Shown: in pieces, positions 37,346 to 46,987 of the stretch
How the letters are laid out: each line of letters begins with the position of its first letter
How positions within the stretch are numbered: position 1 is the stretch's first letter
Notes under the pieces: generated by a model
Database searches by the model: none
What the model was told of the DNA's origin: nothing
What the model saw: the letters and a program-made list of their open reading frames with translations, nothing else
Origin: Burkholderia plantarii
GTDB lineage: Bacteria > Pseudomonadota > Gammaproteobacteria > Burkholderiales > Burkholderiaceae
DNA: 64,000 nucleotides
Direction of reading: 5' to 3'
Assembly (NCBI RefSeq): GCF_001411805.1
Contig: NZ_CP007213.1
Span: 1,674,001 to 1,738,000 of the forward strand
Made by a program: the position numbers and the translations under genes

Positions 37346-37951
37346 TTAAAGCGGTTCGGTCGGCACGACCGGGTCGCGCCGCAACCCCGCCAGCGGAGTG
37401 GCCGGCAAATCGAACCGGACAGCATCGCGGCGCATGGTTTCGTACACTCCGCCGCTGCCGGTTTTAACGAAACCGAGCCGCTTGTATAACCGCTGCACCG
37501 GATTGTCGGCCTCCACGTTCAGACTCACTGGTAAGCCTTGCAGGACCGCCTCGGCGATCACCGCATGCATGAGCCGGGTGCCGATGCCGCGGCCGCGCCA
37601 TTCGGCCAGCAGCGAAATGTCGATCACCCGGACCTCGTCGCCGAGCTGGCGCGGGCGCCAGGCGTGATAAAGGCGCCCGACCGGCTGGCCGGCGAGCGAC
37701 ACCACGTCGAAGCAGCCCTGCCGGTAATGCTCCTGATAATACTTGTGCTGAAGTCCGAACTGTTCGCGCAGAAAAGCATCGACCCGCTCCGGCCCCCAGC
37801 CGGTTCGCATGAATTCCTCGCGACGGGTACTGATGAACACCTCGCAGAGAAACGCCAGATCAGCATCGGTCGCGGCTCGCAGCGTCAAATCCGCATTCGC
37901 GCAATCGCTTGCCGCGAGGAGATTCGGAGCGGATATCAAATCGACTGTCAT
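37346..37951 (-). CDS. GNAT-family N-acetyltransferase
   Basis: 201 residues, cytoplasmic. The acetyl-CoA binding loop is RGRGIGTRLM, preceded by the strand VRVIDISLLAEW and followed by the Asn/Tyr segment NVEADNPVQRLYKRLGF. The substrate (protein N-terminus, amine or small molecule) is not predictable. It precedes the export operon in the same direction by 284 bp, so it may be transcribed with it or separately; GNAT genes are sometimes found next to tail-collar genes. The ribosome binding site is weak. Confidence 0.85.
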   Translation of the reverse strand: MTVDLISAPNLLAASDCANADLTLRAATDADLAFLCEVFISTRREEFMRTGWGPERVDAFLREQFGLQHKYYQEHYRQGCFDVVSLAGQPVGRLYHAWRPRQLGDEVRVIDISLLAEWRGRGIGTRLMHAVIAEAVLQGLPVSLNVEADNPVQRLYKRLGFVKTGSGGVYETMRRDAVRFDLPATPLAGLRRDPVVPTEPL

Positions 37952-38274
37952 GGACCCAAATATCTGAAATGGCTGGCAAAAAAATGACAGACGAGATGCT
38001 AACCAAATGTCAGATGAGCAGCAACAGGATTTTATTCAGGGGAAATCCGGTAATTGCACGAATACGTTTGCGCGCGTATTTTCGAATTTTTCACTGCTAT
38101 TTTTCTGGCGAATTTGGTAGAGCCGGCTCTGGTAGTCGCGACCATTATGAAGATGTGCATCTTCGATTGAAGGCAAAACGAAAGAATTGAAGGGCGGGCC
38201 GGATGCGGAGGCAAAAAAACGCCCCTGGGCGGCCAGGGGCGTCGGGTGAGCTGGCGGCGTGCGCCGCAGCGGGC
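37952..38274. other. AT-rich intergenic region
   Basis: No gene. It is markedly AT-rich against the surroundings and holds an inverted repeat GAAGATG-TG-CATCTTC (38149-38164). It includes the terminator of the peroxidase gene at its right end. The promoter of the acetyltransferase gene is probably in its left half. Confidence 0.5.
38213..38242 (-). terminator. Rho-independent terminator of the di-haem peroxidase gene
   Basis: On the minus strand, the stem ACGCCCCTGG / CCAGGGGCGT with a 4-nt loop is followed by seven Ts (38213-38219). It lies 33 nt after the stop codon at 38275. Confidence 0.9.
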
Positions 38275-39699
38275 TCAGTGCGGCTTCGGATCGTCGTCGA
38301 GCGTGTGCAGGAACGCGATGATGTCCTGGATGTCCGCCTGCGTCATGGCCGGCGTGTCGCCGAACTTGCGGTCGAACGGAGCATCGGTCACGTCGACGTT
38401 GGCCTGGTACCTGGCCGGGACGTCGTCGTATTTCTCGATCTTGCCGTCCGGGCCGCGCGGGTAGAACTTGCCCGGGTCCGTGTTGCGCGCGTTGTAGAAG
38501 TCCATCACGTGCTGCAGGTCGTGGTAGATGCCGTTGTGGAAGAACACCTGGCGCGTGGCGGCGTTGCGCAGCGTCGGCGTGAGGAACATCGAGCAGTATT
38601 GCGACTGGTCCTTCAGGTCGGTGCGGAACGGGCCGCACACGCCGATATCGTAGAACGCCGGGTCCTTGTTCTGCGCGAGCGCGTGGTTGCGCGGCACGCC
38701 CAGCGCCTCGTACTGGTAATCGGTGAACATCGGCGGCAGGCCTTCCGGGCTCGGCTTCGAGAGATGGCAGCCCGCGCAGTTCGCCTTGTCCGGATCGTTG
38801 AACAGCCGCAGTCCGTTCAGCTCGGCATGGCTCAGGCGCGCCTTGCCTTCCAGCCAGCGGTCGTACTTGCTGTTGTACGGGTGGAACGAGGGGTCCTCGA
38901 ACTGGTAGCGCGCGATCGCGAAGACGATCTCGGAGGCGGCCAGCCGCGGATCGTTGAAGACGTTGTCGCCGAACATCTGCTTGAGCGTCGTCGCGTACTT
39001 GCTGCCGGCCACGCGCGTGACCAGGCCATCGATGTTCGGGTTCGCCATCTCGACCGAATTCAGCAGCGGCCCGAATGCCTGCTGCTGCAGCGTATCGGCG
39101 CGGCCGTCCCAGAACAGGCCGCCCTGCGGCACCATCTGCACCGGGGCCGCGCCGCCGGCCGTCTTCTGCGCCTTCACCACGCCGGCGTTCTGGGCGGCGA
39201 GTTGCTGCACGGTGGGCGCGGCGTCGTTCTCGCCCGCGTCCGGGCCGATGCTGAAGTTCGGCTGGCGGTTCAGGTACATCAGCGAGGGCGGCGGGCGGTA
39301 GCCCTGCTGGTCCAGGTTCCGGCCGCCGAGCTGCACGTCGAGATCGTTCGGCGGGCCGTAGGCGTGCGCCGGGCTGTGGCACGACGCGCACGACATCTTG
39401 CCCGAGGCCGACAGCATCGGGTCGAAGAACAGCGATTTGCCGAGCAGCGCGACGGCGGAAAGCGGGTGATCGACCGGACGTTTCAGCACGACCGGATGCG
39501 GATTCGCGCCCGTCAGGTTCTCGACGATCTCGCCCACGGCTTCGGGCACGTCGGCCGGGAACGCGACCGCGTAGCCGGCGTAGCCCACCGCGGCCAGCAC
39601 GGCGGCGCCGGCGATCGTCAGCACGACCGCGCGCAACGGATGGCGGCGGGGTGCCGCGGGAGAGGGAGGGACGGCGGGCGTGGCGGAAAGCTCGTTCAT
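38275..39699 (-). CDS. MauG/CcpA-type di-haem cytochrome c peroxidase
   Basis: 474 residues. One N-terminal membrane anchor (VVLTIAGAAVLAAVGYAGYA) precedes a periplasmic body. Two haem c sites are visible: CASCHSPAHAYG and CAGCHLSKPSPEG. Other family markers are LGKSLFFDPMLSASGKMSC and the RNAATRQVFFHNGIYHDL region. It reduces H2O2 or performs MauG-like oxidation using electrons from cytochromes or quinol. It follows the phosphoesterase lipoprotein gene in the same direction, but a terminator lies between them. The ribosome binding site is weak. Confidence 0.88.
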   Translation of the reverse strand: MNELSATPAVPPSPAAPRRHPLRAVVLTIAGAAVLAAVGYAGYAVAFPADVPEAVGEIVENLTGANPHPVVLKRPVDHPLSAVALLGKSLFFDPMLSASGKMSCASCHSPAHAYGPPNDLDVQLGGRNLDQQGYRPPPSLMYLNRQPNFSIGPDAGENDAAPTVQQLAAQNAGVVKAQKTAGGAAPVQMVPQGGLFWDGRADTLQQQAFGPLLNSVEMANPNIDGLVTRVAGSKYATTLKQMFGDNVFNDPRLAASEIVFAIARYQFEDPSFHPYNSKYDRWLEGKARLSHAELNGLRLFNDPDKANCAGCHLSKPSPEGLPPMFTDYQYEALGVPRNHALAQNKDPAFYDIGVCGPFRTDLKDQSQYCSMFLTPTLRNAATRQVFFHNGIYHDLQHVMDFYNARNTDPGKFYPRGPDGKIEKYDDVPARYQANVDVTDAPFDRKFGDTPAMTQADIQDIIAFLHTLDDDPKPH

Positions 39700-39749
39700 G
39701 CTGGTGTGGTCGATTCGGGAGGGCCGCCCGCGAAGGCGGCCGCACAGGC

Positions 39750-39775
39750 AAAAGGCCGGCGCTCGGGCGCCGGCC
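39750..39775 (-). terminator. Terminator between phosphoesterase and peroxidase genes
   Basis: On the minus strand, stem GGCCGGCGC / GCGCCGGCC with a 4-nt loop is followed by TTTT. It lies just after the phosphoesterase stop (39798), so the downstream peroxidase is probably expressed by partial readthrough or its own promoter. Confidence 0.75.
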
Positions 39776-39797
39776 GGTTTCGTTACATCGTGCCGGA

Positions 39798-41525
39798 TCA
39801 GTTGGCCGGTGCCGCGCTCAGCTGCGTGCCGGCCGACGGATCGAGGAACAGCGCCGTCGTGTTGGCCGTGCCCGTCAGGTTCAGCATGTCGCTCATGTCG
39901 CCGGTCGTCGCGTCGAACGAACCACCGCCAAGGCGTGCGCCGCCGAGCCAGTTGTCTTCGATGAAGCGCGCCACCGATGCCTGCGTGATCTGGACGTGGC
40001 TGACGTAGTTCGTCTTGGCCCACGGCGAGATCAGCACGAACGGGATGCGCGTGCCCGGACCGCAGCGGCCGTTGACGGCCTTGCCCGTGACGCCGAGCGG
40101 TGCGGTGGTCGAGCCCGTGCCGCAGATGCCGTCGCCGTTCAGCTGGTCGACCGCGTCGAACGACGCGTGCGTCGGCGTGGCGTACTTGTGGTCGTACCAG
40201 CCGTCCGAATCGTCATACGTGACCACCACGGCCGTGTTCTTCCAGTCCGGCTGCTGCATCAGGAAGTTCACGACCTTTGTGACGAACAGCTGCTCGTCGA
40301 GCGGGTCCGAGTAGCCGGCGTGCGCATCCTGCGCGCCCGGCGCCTTCAGGAACGACACCGACGGGAAGTTGCCGGCCTTGACCGCCGCGAAGAAGTCGTC
40401 CGAATCGTACTGGTGGTTCGCCGGCTCGGCCGTCTTGCCGTCCGCTTCCAGGCTCGAGCCGATTGCCGCGGTCGAGCTCGGGCGCGTGTGGTTCGGGTTG
40501 GCCGTCGAAGCGAAGTACTGGAACCAGTTGTGGTGCGGGATGTAGTCGTTCGTCGCGGCGCCGACGGCCACGGCCGTCGTCTTGCGCGTGCAACCCGTCG
40601 AGCCGTCGGCGTTCTTGGTCGACAGGTTGAAGCCGCCCATGAAGCCGCCCCACGTGATGTTCTGCGCGTTCAGCAGGTCGCCGATGTTCTTGCCCTGCAT
40701 CATCGCCTGATCGGTCGTGCTCGAGCAGACGTCATAGCCCGGGTCCACGTCGTTGATCATCGTGTAGCCGCTCTGGCCGTCGTTGATGTAGTACGAGCTG
40801 GCCAGCTTCGTCGACGTCGACTTCGAGGTCTTCACGATCTGCATGCCGTTGGTGTTGCCCGACACGACTTCAAGCGCGCCCGGCGTCGACGGACCATAGG
40901 TGTCCGTGAACGCGTTGTCGCTCATCGCGTAGTGCGAGGCGTAGTTCCACAGCGCCGTGACGGTGTTGCCGTCGTAGTAGCCCATCACCTGGCCCTTCGT
41001 GCCGAAGCCGCCCACGCCGCCCGGCGTCGCCGTACCGGTGTAGAGCGGGAACAGGTCGGCCGCGCCGTTGTCGTAGGCCTGCTGTTCCGGCGTGTACGCG
41101 TGGTTCTGGTCGGCCGAGGCGGCCTGCGTGCGGTCCAGACGGAACGGGCCCGAGGCGTTCGCGCCGTTGGCCGGATTCGTCTGGTTGCCGTTGGCGGTGC
41201 GCAGCGTGCTGGTGGCGACGCCGAGGTTGTCGATGTCGGTCTGCGTGTTCGCGGCCGGCGTGAAGGCCGGTTCGCCCGGCAGGTTGGTAGCGTTCGGGTA
41301 GGTGCCGAAATAGTGGTCGAACGAGACGTTCTCGCCGTAGATCACGACCAGATGCTTGATCGGCGTCTTGGTCTGCAGGGCGTCCTGAGCCGAAACCGTC
41401 GCGGTCGTCGGCGGCGTGGTCGAGGTCGAGGTGGACGGGGAACTATCATCATTGCCGCCACAGGCGTACAGCGCGATCGCGGACGCGGCGCATGCAGTGG
41501 CAATCAAGGTTCGACGAAGCAGCAT
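39798..41525 (-). CDS. AcpA/phospholipase C-type phosphoesterase lipoprotein
   Basis: 575 residues. The signal peptide ends in a lipobox (IALYACGG). The catalytic domain starts IKHLVVIYGENVSFDHYFGT, the hallmark of the acid phosphatase AcpA / phospholipase C branch of the alkaline phosphatase superfamily. Other conserved pieces are MSDNAFTDTYGPSTPGAL, VVTYDDSDGWYDH and RIPFVLISPWAK. It probably hydrolyses phosphate esters at the cell envelope. The start is MLLRRT at 41525, with GGAG 9 nt upstream; the longer ATG at 41540 would place that site within the gene. A Ser/Thr-rich linker follows the lipid anchor. Confidence 0.88.
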   Translation of the reverse strand: MLLRRTLIATACAASAIALYACGGNDDSSPSTSTSTTPPTTATVSAQDALQTKTPIKHLVVIYGENVSFDHYFGTYPNATNLPGEPAFTPAANTQTDIDNLGVATSTLRTANGNQTNPANGANASGPFRLDRTQAASADQNHAYTPEQQAYDNGAADLFPLYTGTATPGGVGGFGTKGQVMGYYDGNTVTALWNYASHYAMSDNAFTDTYGPSTPGALEVVSGNTNGMQIVKTSKSTSTKLASSYYINDGQSGYTMINDVDPGYDVCSSTTDQAMMQGKNIGDLLNAQNITWGGFMGGFNLSTKNADGSTGCTRKTTAVAVGAATNDYIPHHNWFQYFASTANPNHTRPSSTAAIGSSLEADGKTAEPANHQYDSDDFFAAVKAGNFPSVSFLKAPGAQDAHAGYSDPLDEQLFVTKVVNFLMQQPDWKNTAVVVTYDDSDGWYDHKYATPTHASFDAVDQLNGDGICGTGSTTAPLGVTGKAVNGRCGPGTRIPFVLISPWAKTNYVSHVQITQASVARFIEDNWLGGARLGGGSFDATTGDMSDMLNLTGTANTTALFLDPSAGTQLSAAPAN

Positions 41526-42447
41526 TGTGTGAGACTCCATTGGAAGGCCGTCTGTTGTTTCATTCCCCGTGCGGGACGGCGCGGACCATTTTTGGTAGCG
41601 GGCGGGGTCTTCGAGGCGGGATACCCCCCCGAGCGTCGAAGTGCGAGCATTGGAACAGGTCGGTATGAAGCTGGCGGGAAGAGTTACTTTCGCGGCAGTT
41701 ACGCATGCGTATCTGGAGCATTACGCGTGATTGGATGGCGAAAGAATCATGAAGGCATGGCGGCGAGGCGCGTGACGGGCCGGCAAGCCGGGCCGGCGGC
41801 ACGCGTTTTCCCATCGTGACGAAAGCTCGACGATCCGATGAAATTCATGCGAAGAAATGCTTTCGAGTACATTTTTCGAGGCTGTCCGAATGATTCCCGA
41901 GACGTCGAAACGCCGGCGGAGCCGGGTGCCGATACGCGGCGGGCGATCGGCGGCGATCGTCGGCGAGATGGCGTGGTGTCCGTCGATAACAAAATGAAGG
42001 CTGGCGACAAGTCGGGCGAAAGCCGTGGTCTGGACGAAAGCCGCGGCGCGCGGTGATTCACGATTCGGGCGCCGGGGCGGGCCGGCGCGGCGGTTTTCGC
42101 GGCGGCGCATGCCGATCACGCGCGCCGCCGGTGCGCAATCGCCCGGCCGCCAGCGCAGCCCCGCGCACGATGGCGTTGCAGGCGTGCGTGACACGCCGCG
42201 AACGCGCCGGTTTCGTCGCGCGGACACCACAGCGCCTGCCAGATTTTTATGTGTTCCCTGCGCGGGTCGACGCGAACGGCAAAGCCGCCGAGCCGCAAGC
42301 CATTACAATTGCGGATTGCCGACGCGCCGGCGGCGCGCCACCCGAGGGCCGGGGGGCGCCCGCGAGCCGGCGTCGTCGATGGGGGCGAGAGAGGTGCGGC
42401 CGATCCATCCATCCATGGGGGGAAGACGCGCATGCTACGGAGACAAC
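41526..42447. other. Gene-free region between divergent genes
   Basis: About 920 bp with no convincing coding sequence. The open frames on both strands lack start signals and similarity. It must hold the promoters of the phosphoesterase (leftward) and of the amino acid permease (rightward). Confidence 0.6.
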
Positions 42448-43836
42448 ATGGTTGAACCTACTGACAACGACAACGGTGGCCTGAAGCGCGGGCTCAAGAA
42501 CCGCCACATCCAGCTGATCGCCCTGGGCGGCGCGATCGGCACGGGCCTTTTCCTCGGTATCGCGCAGACCATCCAGACGGCCGGGCCGGCCGTGCTGCTC
42601 GGCTATGCCGTGGCCGGCATCATCGCGTTCTTCATCATGCGGCAGCTGGGCGAGATGGTGGTGGACGAGCCCGTCGCCGGCTCGTTCAGCTACTTCGCCG
42701 CCAAATACTGCGGCCACTTCACGGGCTTCCTGTCGGGCTGGAACTACTGGGTGCTCTACATCCTGGTCAGCATGGCCGAGCTGTCGGCGGTCGGCCTCTA
42801 CGTGCAGTACTGGTGGCCGGGCGTGCCGACCTGGGTGTCGGCGCTGGTGTTCTTCGCGCTGATCAACCTGCTCAACGTGGTCAGCGTGAAGTCCTACGGC
42901 GAGACCGAATTCTGGTTCGCGATCGTCAAGGTCGCCGCGGTGGTCGGCATGATCGGCTTCGGCGCGTGGCTGCTGCTGTCGGGCGGCGCGGGACCGCAGG
43001 CGAGTGTGACCAACCTCTGGCGCAACGGCGGCTTCTTCCCGAACGGCGTGGGCGGCCTCGTCACCTCGATGGCGGTCATCATGTTCTCGTTCGGCGGGCT
43101 CGAACTGGTGGGCATCACGGCCGCCGAGGCCGACGATCCCACGCGCAGCATCCCGCGCGCGACCAACCAGGTGATCTACCGGATCCTGATTTTCTACATC
43201 GGCGCGCTCGGCGTGCTGCTCTCGCTGTTCCCGTGGCAGAAGGTGGTCACGGGCGGCAGCCCGTTCGTGCTGATCTTCCACGCGCTCGGCAGCGACCTGG
43301 TGGCGAACGTGCTGAACGTGGTGGTGCTGACGGCCGCGCTGTCGGTCTACAACAGCGGCGTGTACTGCAACAGCCGCATGCTGTTCGGCCTCGCGCAGCA
43401 GGGCAACGCGCCGCGCGCGCTGCTGTCGGTGAGCCGGCGCGGCATCCCGCTCGCGGCGCTCGGCGTGTCGGCGGTGGCCACCGGGATCTGCGTGCTGATC
43501 AACTACCTGATGCCGGGCAAGGCGTTCGGCTTCCTGATGGGGCTGGTGGTGTCGGCGCTGATCATCAACTGGGCGATGATCAGCTACATCCACCTGCGCT
43601 TTCGCCAGGCCAAGCGCGCGGCCGGCCAGACCACGCTGTTCCGCAGCCTCGGTTATCCGCTCACGAACTGGCTCTGCCTGGCGTTCCTCGCGGCGATCCT
43701 GGTCGTGATGTACCTGGACCCGGATCTGCGCCTGTCGGTTTACCTGATCCCGGTCTGGCTGGTCGTGCTCGGAATCGGGTATCGTCTGCGCGGGCGGCGC
43801 GCGAACGATGCGGCGCCCGGCGTTTCCGTGCAATAG
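42448..43836 (+). CDS. Aromatic amino acid permease (APC family, AroP/PheP-like)
   Basis: 462 residues, 12 membrane helices. The N-terminus LKRGLKNRHIQLIALGGAIG, then TGLFLGIAQTIQTAGPAVLL, is diagnostic of the amino-acid transporter group with AroP, PheP and the like; GEMVVDEPVAGSFSYFA and ELVGITAAEADDP are also conserved. It should be a proton symporter for aromatic or related amino acids. The start at 42448 follows GGAG. It lies 39 nt upstream of the aromatic aminotransferase and is probably cotranscribed, which supports an aromatic substrate. Confidence 0.87.
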   Translation: MVEPTDNDNGGLKRGLKNRHIQLIALGGAIGTGLFLGIAQTIQTAGPAVLLGYAVAGIIAFFIMRQLGEMVVDEPVAGSFSYFAAKYCGHFTGFLSGWNYWVLYILVSMAELSAVGLYVQYWWPGVPTWVSALVFFALINLLNVVSVKSYGETEFWFAIVKVAAVVGMIGFGAWLLLSGGAGPQASVTNLWRNGGFFPNGVGGLVTSMAVIMFSFGGLELVGITAAEADDPTRSIPRATNQVIYRILIFYIGALGVLLSLFPWQKVVTGGSPFVLIFHALGSDLVANVLNVVVLTAALSVYNSGVYCNSRMLFGLAQQGNAPRALLSVSRRGIPLAALGVSAVATGICVLINYLMPGKAFGFLMGLVVSALIINWAMISYIHLRFRQAKRAAGQTTLFRSLGYPLTNWLCLAFLAAILVVMYLDPDLRLSVYLIPVWLVVLGIGYRLRGRRANDAAPGVSVQ

Positions 43837-43875
43837 TTCAGCTTTCCCGCTTCCTCCGATTGACCAGGACTCACC

Positions 43876-45078
43876 ATGTTCGAACACATCGATGCCTTTC
43901 CGGGCGACCCGATTCTCTCGCTGAACGAGAATTTCCAGCACGATCCGCGCGAGCGGAAAGTCAACCTGAGCATCGGCATCTATTTCGATGAAGCCGGCAG
44001 GATTCCCGTGATGGGCGCCGTGCGCGAGGCGGAGCGGCAGCTCGCCGCGTCGGTCGGCCCGAAGCCGTACCTGCCGATGGCCGGCATCGCCGGCTATCGC
44101 GACGCGGTGCAGACGCTCGTGTTCGGCAAGGACTGCGCGGTGCGCGATGCGGGCCGCATCGCCACGGTGCAGACGGTGGGCGGCTCGGGCGCGTTGAAGG
44201 TCGGCGCCGATTTCATCAAGCGTTATTTCCCCGATACGCCGATCTGGGTCAGCGACCCGAGCTGGGAGAACCACCGCTTCGTGTTCGAGCGCTCGGGCCT
44301 GAAGGTCGAGACCTATCCGTACTACGACGAGGCCACGGGCGGCCTGCGCTTCGAGGCCATGCTCGCGGCGCTCGACGCGCTGCCGGCGCGTAGCGCGGTG
44401 CTGCTGCATGCCTGCTGCCACAACCCGACCGGCGTGGACCTCGACGACGCGCAATGGCTCAAGGTGATCGACGTGCTGCAGGCGCGCGAGCTGCTGCCGT
44501 TCATCGACATGGCCTACCAGGGCTTCGGCGCGGGCCTCGACGCCGATGCGTTCGCGGTGCGCGAGCTGGCGCGGCGCGGGATGCCGGCGCTCGTCGCCAC
44601 CTCGTTCTCGAAGAACTTCTCGATCTACGGCGAGCGCTGCGGCAGCCTGTCGGTGATCTGCGATGACGCGGCCATCGCCGAGCGCGTGCTGGGCCAGCTG
44701 GCCAGCAACGTTCGCGCGATCTACAGCAACCCGCCCACGCAGGGCGCGAAGATCGTCACGGCGGTGCTGGGCTCGCCGGCGCTGCGCGCGCAGTGGGAGG
44801 AGGAACTGGCCTCGATGTGCCGCCGCATCGCCCGGATGCGCACCGCGATCCACGACGGCCTGCGCGAGCACGTGCCGGCCGAGGCGCTGTCGCGCTACGT
44901 CAAGCAGCGCGGCATGTTCACCTACAGCGGCCTGACCGGCACGCAGGTGGACGTGCTGCGCGAGAAGTACGGCGTCTACATCCTGCGCTCGGGCCGCATG
45001 TGCGTGGCCGGGCTCAACGAGTCGAACGTCTCGATCGTGGCCGATGCGATCGGCGAGGTGATCGCGAGCGGCGTGTAA
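43876..45078 (+). CDS. tyrB: Aromatic amino acid aminotransferase (class I, TyrB-like)
   Basis: 400 residues, PLP-dependent. Markers are LNENFQHDPRERKVNLSIG, YLPMAGIAGYRD, VQTVGGSGALKVG, CCHNPTGVD, the PLP lysine in TSFSKNFSIYGER and the final FTYSGLTGTQV region. It interconverts tyrosine, phenylalanine or aspartate with their keto acids. It follows the permease, so the pair imports and transaminates aromatic amino acids. The catalytic family is certain; the choice between tyrB and aspC is supported by context and the FAD-free N-terminal pattern rather than by assay. Confidence 0.88.
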   Translation: MFEHIDAFPGDPILSLNENFQHDPRERKVNLSIGIYFDEAGRIPVMGAVREAERQLAASVGPKPYLPMAGIAGYRDAVQTLVFGKDCAVRDAGRIATVQTVGGSGALKVGADFIKRYFPDTPIWVSDPSWENHRFVFERSGLKVETYPYYDEATGGLRFEAMLAALDALPARSAVLLHACCHNPTGVDLDDAQWLKVIDVLQARELLPFIDMAYQGFGAGLDADAFAVRELARRGMPALVATSFSKNFSIYGERCGSLSVICDDAAIAERVLGQLASNVRAIYSNPPTQGAKIVTAVLGSPALRAQWEEELASMCRRIARMRTAIHDGLREHVPAEALSRYVKQRGMFTYSGLTGTQVDVLREKYGVYILRSGRMCVAGLNESNVSIVADAIGEVIASGV

Positions 45079-45315
45079 GCCGCATGCAAGCGGCGTGCGA
45101 GCCGGCGCCGGGCGGGCCGGCTGTCTGACGCGGCGCGGTTTCGTCGCGCAACCGGCGCTCGCATGGTCGGGAGGATTGTCGTATCGTCGGCGGGGTCGCC
45201 GTGGGTCGTTCGCATCAGGCGGGCGGCGCGCGGCGGCCCTTTTTCATGCCAGTTTTTTCCCGTTTCTCATGCCGGTGCCGTCGCCGCGCGGCCGGCAATC
45301 TGCTCGGAGGTCCGG

Positions 45316-45705
45316 ATGAGCATCCGTGTGGTTCGGCTCGGCGCGCCGCGCGCGCCCGACGAGGGCGTGCGCATCGGCACCGTGCGGCGCCCGCCACGCG
45401 GCGTGCCGAAGGCCGAATTCGCGACGCGCGACTACTACGACGTCTGGCTGCCGGTGCTCGCGCCGAGCGACACGCTCGTCAAGGCGATCCACGCCGTCAC
45501 CACCGACGCGCAATGGCACGCCTGCGAGCGCAGCTTTCGCGCCGAGATGGCCAAGGGCGATGCCGGCAAGGTGCTCGACCTGCTCGCCGCGCTGTCGCAC
45601 ACGAGCGACTTCTCGGTCGGCTGCTATTGCGAGAACGAAACGCACTGCCATCGCAGCGTGCTGCGGCGGCTGCTCGAATCGCGCGGCGCGGCGGTGCTGC
45701 CGTGA
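45316..45705 (+). CDS. DUF488 family protein
   Basis: 129 residues. The family pattern is visible: RRPPRGVPKAEFATRDYYDV, WLPVLAPSD and the C-terminal SVGCYCENETHCHRSVLRRL with clustered Cys and His. DUF488 proteins are small, widely distributed and functionally poorly understood. The start at 45316 has GGAGG upstream. It stands alone. Next come 220 bp without a gene. Confidence 0.88.
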   Translation: MSIRVVRLGAPRAPDEGVRIGTVRRPPRGVPKAEFATRDYYDVWLPVLAPSDTLVKAIHAVTTDAQWHACERSFRAEMAKGDAGKVLDLLAALSHTSDFSVGCYCENETHCHRSVLRRLLESRGAAVLP

Positions 45706-45925
45706 GCGCGGCGGCGGCCTGACCAACGGGGTGGCACGGCGCTTGCGCGGCGATGTGCTCGCGCGGCGCGCGAGGCGTGGGGAGCCGGTACGCGGCGGGC
45801 GGGTGGAGAGGTCATGCACGGCGGCCGCGGTGTGCCACGGCAGCTTGACCGTGCGCAAGCGACGGCGCGGTCCGCCGTCTATTCTGGAGTGACGATGCGT
45901 GCCGCATCGCCATCAGGAGGCTGCC

Positions 45926-46201
45926 ATGCACATCTCGTTTCCGCAGGAACTCCCGCAGTACACCCCGGCCGATCCGGCCATCGCGTTTCCGGTGCTGATC
46001 GACACCACGCGCCTGCGTTGCGAGATCAGTGCCGAGGCGCTCGAAAGCCATTTCGGCGCGGCGTCGGCCGGCGAGGGGGACCTGCGCCACGCCTTCAGCG
46101 CGCATCGCGACGAAATCGAGGAAGCCGCGCGGCGCATGATCGAGGCGGCGGGCGGCAGGCCCGTGAAGCTGAACAGCGGCTATTTCCGTTTCTGCGGCTG
46201 A
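45926..46201 (+). CDS. DUF1488 family protein
   Basis: 91 residues. Begins MHISFPQELPQYTPADPAIA, with the internal FPVLIDTTRLRCEISAEALE typical of DUF1488 proteins. The start has a strong AGGAGG. No enzymatic motif; function unknown. Confidence 0.85.
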   Translation: MHISFPQELPQYTPADPAIAFPVLIDTTRLRCEISAEALESHFGAASAGEGDLRHAFSAHRDEIEEAARRMIEAAGGRPVKLNSGYFRFCG

Positions 46202-46342
46202 GTTGGGCCGCTCCGGCCGGTGGTGTTCGGCCACCGCGCCGGCCGCCTTCTGGCTTCCAGGACGCGCTGCCTCTGGTTGCCCCGTATTGTTCCGATTGCC
46301 CCCGTTCTCCGTTTCCGGTCCCGGCTTCGTGCCGCGGGCGCG

Positions 46343-46987
46343 TCAATCGTCCGGATCGTCGACCAGCCGGTGCCGCAGCGCGTAGCGCACCAGCGCCGCC
46401 TCGTGCGGCATCTGCATCTTTTCCAGAATCCGCGTCTTGTAGGTGCTGACCGTCTTCGCGCTCACGCATAGCGCGTTGGCGATCTCGGTCAGCGTCTGGC
46501 CCGCCGCGATGCGGCGGAACACGTCGAACTCGCGGTCCGACAGCCGCTGGTGCGGCAGCGTGTCGGCCGGCTCGTTGAGGCTCTGCGCGAACCGCTCGGC
46601 CATCGACAGGCTCACGTACACGCCGCCCGAGGCCACCTTCGCGACCGCGCCCACCAGCTCGGCGCTCGCGCTTTCCTTCGTCAGGTAGCCGGACGCGCCG
46701 GCGCGAAACGCGCGCATCGCATATTGCTGTTCGGCATGCATGGTCAGCACGAGGATTCGCAGCGTCGGCTTCTCGTCCTTGATCTGGCGGATCAGCTCCA
46801 CGCCGTTGCGGCCCGGCATCGACAGGTCGAGCACCAGCACCTGGGCCGGCGTGGCGCGGATCAGGGCGATCGTGGAGGCGCTGTCGCAGGCTTCGCCGGC
46901 CACTTCGAAGCCGGTGGCGTCGCGCAGGATATGGCGCAGCCCGTCGCGCACGAGCGCGTGATCGTCGGCAATCAGCACATGGATCAT
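46343..46987 (-). CDS. NarL/LuxR-type response regulator
   Basis: 214 residues. The receiver domain has ADDH, the phospho-accepting Asp in LVLDLSMPG, LVLTMH and the Lys of YLTKESA. The C-terminal LuxR-type HTH is LSDREFDVFRRIAAGQTLTE then IANALCVSAKTVSTYKTRIL. It is cotranscribed with the upstream histidine kinase: its ATG overlaps the kinase stop (46984-46987). Targets are unknown. Confidence 0.92.
   Translation of the reverse strand: MIHVLIADDHALVRDGLRHILRDATGFEVAGEACDSASTIALIRATPAQVLVLDLSMPGRNGVELIRQIKDEKPTLRILVLTMHAEQQYAMRAFRAGASGYLTKESASAELVGAVAKVASGGVYVSLSMAERFAQSLNEPADTLPHQRLSDREFDVFRRIAAGQTLTEIANALCVSAKTVSTYKTRILEKMQMPHEAALVRYALRHRLVDDPDD

Noticed and set aside
41560..41814. Small leftward ORF in the 41526-42447 gap
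   Set aside because: No ribosome binding site, no motif and Arg/Pro-rich composition typical of noncoding high-GC DNA.
42247..44871. An 874-codon leftward frame opposite the permease and aminotransferase
   Set aside because: Antisense shadow rich in Arg, His and Gln; the sense genes have full conserved motifs and ribosome binding sites.
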